Of a stretch of DNA of 64,000 nucleotides, positions 1 to 11,797 are shown piece by piece. The position numbers and the translations under genes are program-made. The notes under the pieces are model-generated. The model did not search any database and had not been told where the DNA came from. It saw only the letters and a program-made list of their open reading frames with translations. Source of the DNA: Rhizophlyctis rosea (Eukaryota; Chytridiomycota; Chytridiomycetes; Rhizophlyctidales; Rhizophlyctidaceae); contig JADGJC010000026.1 of assembly GCA_027596075.1 (NCBI GenBank), forward strand, positions 162,047 to 226,046, in the 5' to 3' direction. Position 1 is the first letter of the stretch, and each line of letters opens with the position of its first letter.

Positions 1-1176
1 GTCTCGCTAAGGGCCAACGCGTAACATTGCTAGTCCCCAACGACTGGCAAGCTGCTCGTATCTGGGGTCGGACGGACTGTCGTGTTGCGGCGGGCGGGAA
101 GGTTGTGTGTTTGACGGGCCATTGTGGGACTAAGGAGAATGGGTACGGTGTTGAATGCAAGGGTGTTGGGGGGCAAGCACCAGCGACGTTAGCGGAGTTC
201 ACGCTAGCAGGATGGGGCGGGAGCGATTACTACGATATCTCCAACGTGGATGGACACAACATTGGGATCAGCATCAAGCCTTTGGGTGGAACGAAAGTCG
301 GCGGTACTCTGGACGACAAGTAAGTAATGGAATTCACTTCGAGTGTACCAAGATGACATTGCCACTCTTTCGCGGGATATTGACCTCTCATTGCTCTTTC
401 TAGGTTTGATTGCAAATCATCATCCTGCTCACTCGACTTTTCTTTCTGCCCTCCCGAACTCCGCGTCTACGCCCCCGGCTCAAACTCAAACCCCATCGCC
501 TGCGCATCCATCAGCACCGCCATCTCCCTCCCCAGCCTCCGCGCCCGTACCAGCTCTCTCGCCCAAATCTTCGCCAACGACGAACTAAAGTCTCTCGTCA
601 CCTGCAGCTGTGATTGCGGAGCTGGATGCGGATGCGATGACCCGAGGAGCAAACACTGCTGCTCGCCATACACACCATTGTCTATGCAGAGCCCTACCAG
701 GGGTGGAGTTTGCCGCGTGGAGGATTGGCCGAAGTATGATGGGAACAAGCGCTACGATCAAGTGTTCAAGTCGCAGTGCCCGCAAGCTTACAGCTGGCAG
801 TTCGATGATTTGAATTCTACTTTCCAGTGCAAGAACGTGAGTTACCGGAATGAGGATGAATGTTATGTTCTACACGAGAACTCACCGCTTACTTGAATCC
901 CCACGTATCTAGACGGACTACGAAGTCACCTTTTGCCCAACCGGTCAAGTTGCCGCCGAGACTGGTATTACCCGCTCATCCACCACAAAGCCCTACACAA
1001 CCCGTACTACCGCCAAAACAACCTACCGCACTACCGCGCGCGCCACCAAGACCACCACTAAGACTGTTGGCAAGACTAAAACCCCAGCATCAACAAAGAA
1101 GCCTACTACCACCACAACCACCAAGAAGAAGAAGGTCGTTATCATCGTGAAGGTTGTGAAGAAGGTGAAGGCGTGA
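1..1176 (+). CDS. Thaumatin-like protein, 5'-truncated by the window
   Basis: Secreted thaumatin-family (GH64/TLP) protein; the family is known for beta-glucan-related and antifungal or wall-associated roles. Exons 1..319, 404..836 and 913..1176; both introns are GT-AG and keep frame. Visible family signatures are ARIWGRTDC near the start, AEFTLAGWGGSDYYDISNVDG, the Cys-rich block CSCDCGAGCGCDD, CPQAYSWQFDDLNSTFQC, and DYEVTFCP at the end of the fold. The Cys-dense middle fits the disulfide-rich TLP fold. After the domain comes a tail of about 75 residues rich in Thr and Lys, ending in a Lys/Val/Ile stretch (KKKKVVIIVKVVKKVKA), which is not part of the TLP fold. The signal peptide and N-terminus lie upstream of base 1. 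The family call is firm; the role is inferred. Confidence 0.9.
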
Positions 1177-1738
1177 GGGCTGTGCAGATTGGAAAGGGGC
1201 GTGGGTGTTGGGGAGGTAGCGGCGAGATAGAGCGTTAAATATCACATAGAGGGAGCATCTTTATACATATTCATATATACACAGTCACATAGTCCTGTAG
1301 ATTTCAATCATTATACTATGCATCGTTTATCCAGCATATTCGACAACCTTAGAAACGATGGAGGAGCTGCAGTTGTGGACCATCTGAACGGTGGTCGTTA
1401 GGTGCATAACATTTGTCCATAGCCGTGCTCGTATGGTTTTATGCGAATCGTTGGGGATATTTCATATGTCTGGCGATGTATAACGACCGTTGTCACTGTT
1501 CCGCCGAGTTCTTCGCTTGTCAAGTTGGACATCATGTATTTACATGACTGTGCCCCCATCCGTGCGGCACATGAGCCTAGTTGTGATTGGACACCAAAGG
1601 GGACCCTCGCGAATCGACAGAAGCGACCACAGTAAGAAAATGGGAGAAAGTGGTGAAACATGGCACCTCTTTACACATAATACATGATGAATTGATCAAG
1701 TTACTACCCTACTTCCCAATTGAAGCTCTCAACTGCCA
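1177..1738. other. Convergent intergenic region, nothing recognised
   Basis: This lies between the 3' ends of two convergent genes. It is AT-richer than the flanking exons and has only short ORFs without domain-like composition. It probably holds both 3' UTRs and polyadenylation signals. Confidence 0.6.
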
Positions 1739-4078
1739 TCAGCGCGTAAATTGCGCATTGAGCTGGGCATCCGACACAAAATGGCTACCTCCTCCACACC
1801 TCCATCCCCCACCGACTTGATACCAAGAGAAACCCATTGGACAGGGACAAATACGGCGAATCTGTTCTTGTAGTTGCTGTTGCTTCCTTATCTCTTCTAA
1901 GCGCGCCGCTTCCTCCTTTTCTTGTTCGAATCTTTTCATTTTCTCTGCGTGTGCGGCTTTGGCCTTCTCTAATTCCTCCCAATCTTCGTCCGACACGCCT
2001 GCATCTCGGCTGGAAGTGCGTTGGTCCTATGAAGATACGGGCGTCTAACTTCAGCAATTGATGTTGAGTATCAAATGTCCTATGGACAATCTTACCTCTA
2101 TCTCAACAGGTTCTTCTTCCGTCTGTTGATTTTGGCAAAAGTTGATTGCCTGCTTTGGTGCAGAACGAGGTGGCGCAAGCGAAGGTTGCTGCATATCAGG
2201 TGTGACGAATGGTTGCGATAGAAGAGTTCCTTCCGGTGGTTTGCGCGCACTCAGCATTCCCTCCAAAGCGTTCTCCACGTCCACCATCGCCACCGTCTTC
2301 TCCGTTTCCGGCGCCTTGATAACCCTACCAGCGCGGCGATTGATGATGTCCTTCCAAAGCCCATTTGCATCTCGGCCATTACCCCAACCTGGATAGCTCC
2401 TGAGCTCATCAATCCCTCTATGCAACGCCTGCGCCACTCCCTCCCCAGCCATGTAGTTCTCCTTATCCATTCTGTTACAGATGAACTTGACAGCATCCTC
2501 GGTTTCCCAATCTTCAAAATTGATGAACCGTGTGAAGCGACTCTTCAACCCCGCATTCCGATCCAGCATCCGATCCATATCCCGCGGATACCCGGCAATA
2601 ATGACGACGATGCCAGCATATTGGGGATCTGTCATTGCTGCGACCAAAGTGTTCATCGCTTCGCTTCCATAATGACCTTCTCCCAGTGAATATGCTTCAT
2701 CGATAAAGAGCACGCCACCCTTCGCTTCCTTGAGCTTCTCCTCTACCTTCCCTTTTGTTTGGCCGACGTATTCCCCTTGCAGATCTAGGCCAGAGGTTTC
2801 GACCACTTTGTTGACTCCTATGATTCCGAGACCGGACAGGATTTGTGCACATGCTCGACCGACGGTAGTCTTTCCCGTCCCCGGCGATCCCCTGAAAACG
2901 AAATGTCCAATATTTGGTCTCTCCGAACCTTCCCGTTCCGCAACCAAGAAAGCGTCTCGAAGCTGCTCTAGTTCTTTCCTCACACTTCCCATCCTATATA
3001 AAGCGTCCAAAGGCGCCAAGGGATCGGTCTGGTCGTTGCCAACCGGTTTCTTCGTCGCCGGTTCCAAATCTTCGGGCAACAATACGATAGGCCCTCCCCC
3101 GGTTTGCCGCCCGCTTGCAGTTACTATCGCGTTGGTCAACAGACTATTGACAGCACCAGCGTTTCCAAAGTTTGGCATGGAACGTTGCATCCTCAATATC
3201 TCCACAGCTCGCTTATCCACCTCATACGATTTCTTGACTTTCTTCGCCTTACAAGCACTTTGGAAGATTTTGAGCAACTCCCTGTCATCATAACGTCGCA
3301 AATTTCAGTGATCTTGCGTAATGTCTTTCTATGCTCATCGAACTTGCGAGACAAAGAGGCGGATGCATCGTCCAACACAGATTGCATCATTTCCTGAACC
3401 TCACCGGCATCCACCTGCCAAGCACATTTGAGCAGACGCTGTGATAGCAAGAAGGCAACTATCAGTGAATGGTACGCAATAATACTTATGTATGAGATCC
3501 ATGTAACTCACTTGGATGACATTGATGACAGTTTCCACGGTCAGGACGGTACGAGTTTCAGGAGCCAAGTTGCCAGCAGAGTGTTGCCCTTCATCCTTCA
3601 ACAAGGCACACAAGGCACCAGAGCATGCACGGACAGGTGGTGGAGCAAGATTTGCGGAGAAGGGAACGCGCGCCATGGTTACCAACAGTGTGTTCAGCTG
3701 GTGCCATGGCAGGGAGGTCGCAGTCTGCCAGCATGACTTCCACAAGTTCTCATTACGCTTGATGTGTCTGTCAAGGTCTTCAGTTTTGACATTTCCGAGG
3801 CTGGTGATGAAACGTCGCAAGTCTTGGGAAGCTGTAAAGGATGGGGCACCACCGGTATTGGTGTTGTTAGGGTGGTTGGGAGAACTGCCAGTATGACCAC
3901 CTCGACCACCGCCAAGCCCGCCCCGACCATTTCCGCCCCCACGAGAGGTATTGTCACCGCGGCCCCTGCCTCCTCTGTTACCACGCCCTCTGCCTCGCCA
4001 CGATCCACCTCGCCAAGGCCCGTTGCCTCTACCAGCAGGTGAATTGGAACCACCACCGGTATCAGGAGAAGAAGTCAT
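1739..4078 (-). CDS. CbxX/CfqX-type AAA+ ATPase with N-terminal RGG domain
   Basis: Exons on the minus strand: 4078..3512, 3438..about 3353, about 3281..2096 and 2026..1739. The start is ATG at 4078; an in-frame alternative further upstream (4192) would add a hydrophobic leader and looks like UTR. The N-terminus is an RGG/RGR-rich RNA-binding-like segment. The core is an AAA+ module with Walker A GSPGTGKT, Walker B GGVLFIDEAYSL and the sensor-like IIAGYP, as in the CbxX/CfqX (Rubisco-activase-like, SpoVK) family. A charged coiled-coil segment (EDWEELEKAKAAHAEKMKRF) follows, then a Cys/Gly C-terminus (CPCPMGFSWYQV, WRCGGGSHFVSDAQL). The reading frame shifts between about 3353 and 3281. A 71-bp intron (3282..3352) with a weak GTCTCG donor would fix it; otherwise there is a real frameshift. 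Substrate unknown. Confidence 0.8.
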
Positions 4079-4957
4079 TATTTTTGTTGATAACTGGTTT
4101 TTCGATTGTTGCTTGGTCAGTAGGTTCAGAAGCTGAAGAAAGCACAAAGGGGGGAAAACGGGGAAGCTGAACTCCCGAAGTTTCTGGGTCAACCAGCCTT
4201 TGACAGCTGGGAGCCAACTTCAAAGCTGATGGTATTGCTGATGTCGTAAGAATGTCCGTGGCTTTGCCTTCCGCAGCAAGCTGGCTGTGCCTCCGAAAAC
4301 TGGCCCAGCCTCTGCTGCCAACACAACCTTTTGCAGTAGCGACTATTTCATTTTCAAAACAACTCAATTAGAACAGTCTGCATACCTTAAGATGAGATGT
4401 GATTTCAAGAGTTGATACCCCTTCATGATTTGAGGCAAAATCTGATAGCACTTTCATCCAGGATTGGGGCGTAGGAACTTCTTGGTGACACTGGCCGTGA
4501 GTTCCAAGCGCGCAGAACACCCCTTCCAGGCAATAGGCCGACGGGCTTGACTTAGTCAATGCAACTCCGCTTTTGGTCGAGTTGGTTGCTCCATTTCCGC
4601 TTTTGATGAAACCGTTGGTGCTACTAAGCTACTCGAGGCGCATGTTTTGAACGGTTGGTCTTTGGAAACCACAGTAAAGGTCAATCCGGCTCTAAAACGG
4701 TTGATATGAACGGACTGACCATGCTGAGGGTGTCAGCTTTATTGACAAACTTCCACCCTTCAGGAATGACATCGCCCTTTGATTTCTCGAGAAGCCTTCC
4801 ACTTTGTGTTCGAAGCATAATTCCTTGCAGCTTAATTGCCGCAGAAATTGTATGTAAATATTCATCACTGGCAAGCGCGGGTCTGCTGAGTCGCAGATTA
4901 TGAACATCACTATTAAAACCATTATTCTATATAGCACTGTTGTAACAGGCTCCTTTA
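4079..4957. other. Intergenic region, no supported gene
   Basis: This lies upstream of the AAA+ gene and downstream of the surface-protein gene. Two minus-strand ORFs (4062..4367 and 4368..4559) have no family signature and random-looking composition. They may be 5' UTR of the AAA+ gene. Confidence 0.5.
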
Positions 4958-6974
4958 TCAAATGAGAATCCATATGTTTCCAACAATCGCCATCAGCCCA
5001 CCAGCCAACGCCCCAACTAGAACCCATCCTACTCTCCTCTCCGTACCAGCAGATGAACTAGCTCCGCCTTCCTCGGTCCCCGGCCCAAGAACTACCACAC
5101 CCGGCACATTCTGCACCCCAAACAACGCAGTACACTGCGTCCCGCCCACCGAATTCCGTACAGTCATATTATTACTCACATCCCCAAAGGCGAGGGCGAT
5201 ATTTTGCGATGTTGCGGGTATGAGGCCTTGACAAGCGTCAGATAAAGAGAAAGAGCAAGCGTTATTGGTTCCGGTGGTGGTGATGCCGAAGAAGATGTAG
5301 TTTTGTGTGGTGTTTTGCAGGAGGGGAAGTAGTTGTGGGCAGGTTAGGTTTGTGAGGGTTATTGATTGGGAGGTTGGTTGGGATTGGCGTTTGAGGATGG
5401 CACGGGCCGCGATGGGTGGAATGGAAGTTGGCGATGAGATGCTGGTGGCGGTTTTAGTCGATGTGTCCGTGAGGGTGCTGGGAGATGTTATGATTGGCGA
5501 TGTATTGGTATTAGTGTCAGTAATAGTTGGTGATGTGTTCGTATTAATGTCGGTATTAGTGATTGTTGGGGATGTATTTGTGTCGGTATTAGTGTCTGTA
5601 ATAGTAGGAGAAGTGTTTGTATTCGTATTCGTATCTGTTGGTGTATCCGTATTGGTAATGGTAGGCGAAGAGGTATCCGTTGGTGTATCAATATCCGTCG
5701 TTGGATCAATCGTTGTGAATGGAACATTCGTAGGCCAACACCAGCCACAATCTCCACATCCCTCCACACAGTCGTATTTCCGCAATTGAACGTTAGACAC
5801 TTTACACTTCTCGTCAAAGCTGCTCCCCGCTGGAAACCCAGATGTGACCGTCGTTGTTTGTCCCGGGTAGTAAGTCTTCAGGACGTCGGTCCACGTCTGA
5901 CATGCGACATACGCGTAGCTTCGCGTTGCGAAGGCGGTCATGCCGGGTGGGCATTGTGAGCATATGCCGCCCTTGGCTACATACTCGGTTTTTGCGACGC
6001 AATTTGCTGGTGGGGTAGGGAGGGCTGTGGGTGTTGTGCAAGAGCCAGGGAGTTCCAGGAAACCCCAATCGGGTGGGGTGGCATTGACTAAGTTTGAGGT
6101 TGTTGTGCTTGGAGGCCTTGTAATTGTGGTAGGAGTTGTTGGAGTTGGTGGTGAACCAGAATTGTTCGATCCCGGTTGCCCACCATTTGGTCCTTGACCG
6201 CCGCCCTTAGGAGGTTGTTGGCCGGGATTGTTGTCAGATCCGCCGCCATTGGAAGGTTGCGTTCCGATCGATGGTTGACCACCGTTTGTTGTTTGTCCAC
6301 CATTGCCCTGTGCCGGTGATTGTGGATCGCCTTGCGGTCCATTGACCTCACCAGATCCCGCCGACGCTCCGCCGTTCGTTCCCCCCGCTGTCGGTTGTTG
6401 GCCAGATGTTGCGCCTGGCGGCAGGTTCACCAAGGGCGGTGATGACCCCCCAGAAGGTCCACCCGCAGCAGCGCGATTTGCTGGCCCAGATTGTGAAGAT
6501 GAACCACCTGATGTTCCAGCGGTGTCGGTACCGGATCCAGAAGGAGGTGCGATGGGTAAAGAAACTCCAGATGGTTCTAGAGCGGGATGCAACAGTCATA
6601 AATTAGTCCCGTTCCATCGCGCAATTGAGTGATCCCGCAAAAACCGTATCAATCAAGCAACATACGCTTCAACGTGCACAGTACATTTGCTTGCGCGGTT
6701 CCAAGAGTACTCGAATACTGCACGACTTGTACCACCGCAACAACGTCGGCGCAACTTGCTAGACACGCCGGGGCACCTTGGCAATGAGAGCAATCCTGTC
6801 CCGGTTCTAAGGCAATCCTGACGCCGGTGCGGAGGTTGTTCGGCACCCGACCGCCAGCAGTGAATGCCCACGCGGATGCTGTAATTGAATGTCAACGACT
6901 GTTTAGATCACCTTGTTGTTCACAATCCACATACCTGATGATAGTAACAGTCCAGCTATATTTTTGACTCTCAT
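4958..6974 (-). CDS. Secreted mucin-like surface protein with Cys-rich domains and C-terminal anchor
   Basis: Exons 6974..6935, 6878..6666 and 6576..4958 (about 623 aa). Joining the first two exons creates a clean signal peptide (MRVKNIAGLLLSSASAWAF). Order: signal peptide; a small Cys domain (GQDCSHCQGAPACLASCADV); a Gly/Pro/Asn/Gln low-complexity stretch; a second Cys-rich module (GICSQCPPGMTAFA, CVEGCGDCGWCWP); a Thr/Asp/Asn repeat stalk; a third region with paired cysteines (NLTCPQLLPLLQNT, NACSFSLSDACQGL); and a hydrophobic C-terminus (VLVGALAGGLMAIVGNIWILI) that could be a membrane segment or GPI signal. This is the layout of a cell-surface adhesin or sensor. I do not recognise the Cys modules as a named family. 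Confidence 0.8.
5460..5705 (-). repeat. In-frame Thr/Asn/Asp stalk repeats
   Basis: On the minus strand this encodes tandem degenerate units of the type TNTSPTITDTNTD, and in DNA a run of TGT/ATT/GGT-rich units seen on the plus strand. It is part of the surface-protein exon and probably an O-glycosylated stalk. Such tracts vary in length between strains. Confidence 0.85.
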
Positions 6975-7418
6975 CGTTGCTGTGCAGCCCAAGAGAAGAA
7001 AAGAAAGATAGAGAGTTTTACAGTTTCATCAACCATTAGCCATTATTTTGCTCACCTCCGTCTCCCGACAGATCCAACGAAAATTCGCATATGGTTGTTC
7101 GGACCTCTCGGAAGCGTTTAGGCAAAAGGTGCGCCTTTCTCCAACTTTGTTGGGGGGCTGAGGGTCCTTGGTGTAACGCCGACCGTGCGTGAAATGCTGG
7201 GCGCAGCAGTACAGTCACTTCGGACCTGCATAGCCGCCAAAAGATGGCCCGCGTCGGAGACACTCGTGCTACCAACCATTTCGTCTCCACGAATTTCACG
7301 AAAATTTATGGGGAACGACATTTTGTCTCTCCTCCTCTCACCCTTTTCATCTTTCATTCGACCTTTGACCTTGACTTGCCACCAGTTCTGCACCTCATCC
7401 GCACAGGTCCCCCGCAAA
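6975..7418. promoter_or_regulatory. Divergent promoter region
   Basis: 444 bp between the start codons of the surface-protein gene (minus) and the two-TM protein gene (plus). The pyrimidine-rich stretch just upstream of 7419 (about 7320-7375) resembles a fungal transcription start region. No specific operator could be named. Confidence 0.5.
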
Positions 7419-9049
7419 ATGCCGTTACAGCGATTCCACCTTCCCGTTCGAACAGCGAAGCTAATAGTCTGGGGGGTCCTGACAGCCTCATGGCTAGCGT
7501 TTGTAGCATACGCTATTCACCGGTTTGCCACCCAGGATGTACGTAAAGGAATGGGAATGAAACCATTCAGCTTGGTGAATGACAGAATATTAACGGCTTC
7601 CCTTCTACCTCCCATCCAGCCCGTAATATCCACAAAATACGAATTTGCCTCCCACTTCACCTTCGTCTATCCTGTCATCCTCATATGGTACCAATCCGTA
7701 CCGCCTTATTCCGCTGGATTAGGCTACAGCTGGTCGAATCCGGTTGATAATCAGTTTCAGTACATGAATGAGACCGCTGCTCGGTCTTCGTCGGAGTTCT
7801 TTGACATCACGGAGCAGAAGGTTGATTGTAGTGCTTTGATGGGTGGGCAGGGTACTGCGGCTGGGGCGGTGACGGGGGAGTGTCTGTTGGCGAGATTGGT
7901 GCCTACGGGTGAGTGTCTTTGTTTGTAAGAGATCATACTTGTTGGTCCATTCAATCAGCGAACTGAGTACGGACTTCATGCAGCCAAGTTGACGCCGCGA
8001 GCTTATTCGCAATTGACATTGAGCGGTTTCGCAGTTGCAACACGGCAGATTCAGGCTGTGAGTAGTTTGCACTCACTTCTGTTGGGAATTGAAAATGTTT
8101 CAACAGGCTGATGATACGTATTTAGTATGTTTTGGGCTCCCGCTGGACGGACTTAAAGTTTCCCGAGTACTATGTCGACCCCAAGGACCCGGACCTGTTG
8201 TCGCTTTTCAAACGCGTTCGGAGTCCTCAAGGGCCGGAGGTCTTGCTGCTTCTCACGGGAGGCGGTTCAAATGTAGATACCTTACTCACGTCACAGATCA
8301 CGCAAATTACATATCAGCATTGGGGAGGTGTCATTGTAAGTGTTATGGTTGGGTTTTGTCAACGCCGTTTCCGACTTGGGTCATTGATTTGCGCTTCTGC
8401 TTGATCAGGGAGCTTCCAAGGGCCCGGAAGAGAAGTTTTACAGTCTGTATACCTCCTCGTCGCAACTGAGCCCTAATATCAGCGAGCCTGGCAACAGTCC
8501 TCGGACGTGGTTGAACGTTGTGCAAGGTCCCTCGTTCCAGCATGTGCAGCAAGAAGTACCCACAATGACAATTGCGGAAGTCATCAACAGTATTGCGGCA
8601 CCGTGGACCGTTGTTGCTGCTATTATGGCCTTGCTATTCGGAATGGAGAGAATCCGTACAACAGGTAACCCCGTGTTTTCCTTGTCGTTTCAAATCATGT
8701 CAAGATCTAATTTCCGATTGTTTCCATAGGACTGGTGCAACGCTATGTCCTCCACCCCAATATGTGGATCCATGCTCCTCAACAGCAGCAGAGCACACCA
8801 GAAATGGTCACATACTCCGGGGCATTGCACCCGCCCGGAGTGTCTATTCAACGTCCGGAAGCCAAGGGACATGATGATAATGAGGGAATCAAAGCGCGAT
8901 TGGAACGATTGGAGGAGTTTGAGCGGTTGATGAGGGGCCATTTTGTTGTTATTGATCATGAGAAGTACCGGGATCAGGTCATCACGCAAAGGGTTGTGGA
9001 GGGTCCATCGCCTCCTTCGGTGGTGGAAAGTGGTGTTAGGATGTTTTAG
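7419..9049 (+). CDS. Membrane protein with two TM segments, family unknown
   Basis: Six exons: 7419..7538, 7620..7908, 7984..8057, 8126..8335, 8409..8664 and 8730..9049 (about 422 aa); every junction closes in phase. The first ATG of the open frame was chosen. The first TM helix is near residues 15-34 (IVWGVLTASWLAFVAYAI). A long extracytosolic or lumenal region with Asn/Tyr/Trp-rich motifs follows (GYSWSNPVDNQFQYMNET, FPEYYVDPKDPDLLSLF, LLTGGGSNVDTLL), then a second hydrophobic segment (APWTVVAAIMALLFGM). The C-terminal tail has a helix-forming charged segment (IKARLERLEEFERLMRGHF) and ends VRMF. I do not recognise a family. The topology, two helices bracketing a globular loop, suggests an ER or plasma-membrane protein. 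Confidence 0.75.
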
Positions 9050-9831
9050 ATAAGGGAATGGTTACTGGCAAGATATTAGTCATATATTGTAGTTTTATAC
9101 TGTAGATATTCTTGATATGTTCGTGGTGTACCTCATATGCCAGACATCGATATTTAGATTGCTCAAAAACTAATAAGTTCAAGAAATTTTCCTTTCCCTG
9201 TCGATGGCGCGGTTCTGGTTCACCAGTGGCTCCAAATACAATTGTTATTCTCTTCTCCCAGCTTAACGTAACTCGCACCAAGGCGGATGCAATTCTGCAT
9301 ATATGGTAGCATACTTGACACTAGATGTCTGGCTCACTGTCAATGCTGAATGACTGACTGCCACATCTTTGACGCATAAGTTCTGAACTTCTAACTTCGT
9401 AGGACCCTGAGACATGGCGGCCAGTGGCTGGTGCAAGTGGCGGAACCATTAAATTTATTAAGGCAAGTCTCATAGTAAGCCCCGAACTTTGCATTGCCAC
9501 TCAGATCCATCTGGTGTCCAAAGTGGATGTTGGCTGTGCGACTTGTGTGACAACTAGTGTCTGTGAAGGGGTCCAACGGATAACACTTTGCGTGTTGTGG
9601 TGGATGTTGACCCTTCCTTGCGCTCCTTGCCCACCAACGCATTCATACCAAAGGCTTGGCAGCTTCGCATTTTACAAAAGCGAAGCTTTCTTGGGAGGGT
9701 GTGATTGTTAGCTCGAACACATCGCATCGCTAACATCTCCAGTATTTACCACTTCGAGCACTCTGAGATTAGCCCCGGAGCAGACCAACTCAGCGGAGTT
9801 CAAACCCATCACACACCACCCACACAACACA
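9050..9831. other. Intergenic region, nothing recognised
   Basis: 782 bp between two plus-strand genes. Only short overlapping ORFs without homology-like features. The CT-rich start region of the next gene lies near its end. Confidence 0.6.
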
Positions 9832-11528
9832 ATGGTCAAACTAACGACCATCCTCGCCCTCGCCATCTCCCCCCTCCTCACTTCCGCCTACTCCATCGGC
9901 CGCTTCAGCGCCGAACCCGCCCCTTTCAACCCAAACGCGAACGCAAACAACCCTTCCCGCTGGAACCCTTCCGGCTACCCTTCCGCTCCACCCGTCCAGG
10001 ACGATTACTACCCTCCACAGGCCCCGCCAAACTACCCGCCGCAGCAGCATCAGAACTTTGCGCCGGAACCTTACAGATTCGAACAGTCGCGTCCTCAACA
10101 AGCAGTCGGGCCCGCGAACCCGTTCGCTAAATCCGTCAAGTATGATCCAGCTGTGAACAATGGACGATGGGCGGCTGCTGCTGCTCAACAAGCAGCACCT
10201 GTGAATCCTGCTATTGCTCCAAATGCTGCTAGTCCCGTTGCGCAAGGTAAGAATTCTCAATATCAATACAGAGCTGTCAATTTGTAAACAAAACGCACGA
10301 TTGTTTACTTGTGGCTTTTGTAAATCTCTTCCTGAAAACTCACCGCTCTTACGTCCAGGAGCTTCCCACGGCGCCAAAGCCATCGCCAACATGTTCTCCC
10401 ACACCCCGCACGCCCACGGCTTCCGCGGAGTGTCCTACGCAGGACCCGTTGCAGGTCTTGGCAAAAACACCGCTGCAAAGGCAGCAGCAGCATCAAAGCC
10501 CGAGGGAACGTTGTACGCTGCTAGTCCCGAGTTCCAGAAGTTGACTGCTCAGGGTGCTACCGACTTGGGAGTGCCGGATAACATCAACGGGACGAGCATC
10601 GTGCAGGATCAGCTCAATGGTATGTTTTGACTTGTTTATTGGTTGATGTGTGTTTTCGGAAGACTATTTTTGGAGCAAGAATATTTACATTTTTGTTGCT
10701 TTGCTGTCACAGCCGTCAGGAAAATCAATGTTTACAGTTCCGTGACGGGTATCATCCTGATTGTTACGGGACTGGTGATGGTGTTCTTGGGTCACAAGCT
10801 CATCAAGCCTATTTGCTTCATCGTCGGATTCTATGCTGGTGGTATGTACTGTTTGCTAATCATTCCACCGTTCAGCATCACATACTATTTAGAAAGTGAT
10901 TGCCCAACCACTTTTCAATTTTTTTCACTTTTTAGGCATTGTTGCGCTCCTAATCCTTTCCGCCATCGAAAACCGCGGCACAAGCTACGGCGACCACCGC
11001 GACCTGATCTACATCATTACCGCCATCATCCTCGGTCTTATGTTCGGTGGCATGTTCCTCTGCCTGATGCGTCTAGCCTTCTTCGCCCTCGGCGGACTCC
11101 TCGGCTTCGTCATCGCCACCGCCATCCTCTCTGCCGTAACCGGCGGTCCCATCGCCACCGGTCTCGGCCGCGGCCTCTTCATTGCGGGCTTCGTCATCCT
11201 TTTTGCGATCCTTGTGGCCGTCATTGAACGTCCTATCCTCGTCCTGGCGACGGCGTTCGTGGGCGCGTTTGGTGTTGCAGTCGGTGTGGATGCGTTTGTG
11301 CAGGCTGGGTTGGCGAATGCGGTCACGATTCTTGTACATGGTGGTCGCGTTCAATTGGGAACGATCTTGTGGGTGGAGATTGGTGGGTTCGCATTGTTGG
11401 GACTTATTGGGACGGCTGTGCAGTGGAGGTTTGGGAAGAAAGATCATTACTCGCATGGAAGGAGTAAGGGTTACAAGAATATCGAACCTGAGAGTGGGAA
11501 GCCTGGGATGCAGGCGGTTCATCATTAG
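9832..11528 (+). CDS. TM198/TM7SF3-like (DUF4203) multi-spanning membrane protein
   Basis: Exons 9832..10246, 10359..10619, 10713..10841 and 10936..11528 (465 aa), all joins in phase 1. An N-terminal signal peptide (MVKLTTILALAISPLLTSAYS) is followed by a Pro/Gln/Asn/Ala-rich soluble region of about 200 residues. Around seven hydrophobic helices follow: VTGIILIVTGLVMVFLGHKL, CFIVGFYAG then GIVALLILS, IYIITAIILGLMFGGMFLCL, ALGGLLGFVIATAILSAV, RGLFIAGFVILFAILVAVIE, LATAFVGAFGVAVGVDAF and IGGFALLGLIGTAVQWRFG. The Gly-rich helix pattern and seven spans match the DUF4203 domain of TM198/TM7SF3 proteins. Function in fungi is not established; the long soluble N-terminus should face the lumen or outside. 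The cytosolic tail is short and basic. Confidence 0.82.
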
Positions 11529-11797
11529 ATATGATGGAGGGTGCGGAAAGTTTTAGGGATATCTAGTTGTAGGGAGTTCTTTCCTTTTTGTATCATTTGG
11601 AGGTCTTTGATTGCAGATTCGGCTTTGGCATCTTCTGGTTGGAGATTTCCCACCTGGCTTTGAGAGATTTGAGTTGTATCATGTTTATATATACGCTTTG
11701 TAGATTTGTGTAATCCTGGACTGTCACTTTTGAAAGTGCCAAAATGGAGACGTCTTGCTTTTCCCAGCATAAACATATTGACCCAAGCACCTGTCTT

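Noticed and set aside
2730..3293. 187-aa plus-strand ORF
   Set aside because: Antisense of the AAA+ ATP-binding exon, whose Walker motifs are on the minus strand.
4062..4559. Two minus-strand ORFs as a possible gene or upstream exons of the AAA+ gene
   Set aside because: No motif, no convincing splice link and random composition; kept as probable UTR or spacer.
5307..5789. 160-aa Val/Ser-rich plus-strand ORF
   Set aside because: Reverse complement of the Thr/Asn stalk repeats of the surface-protein gene; composition is a mirror of the repeat.
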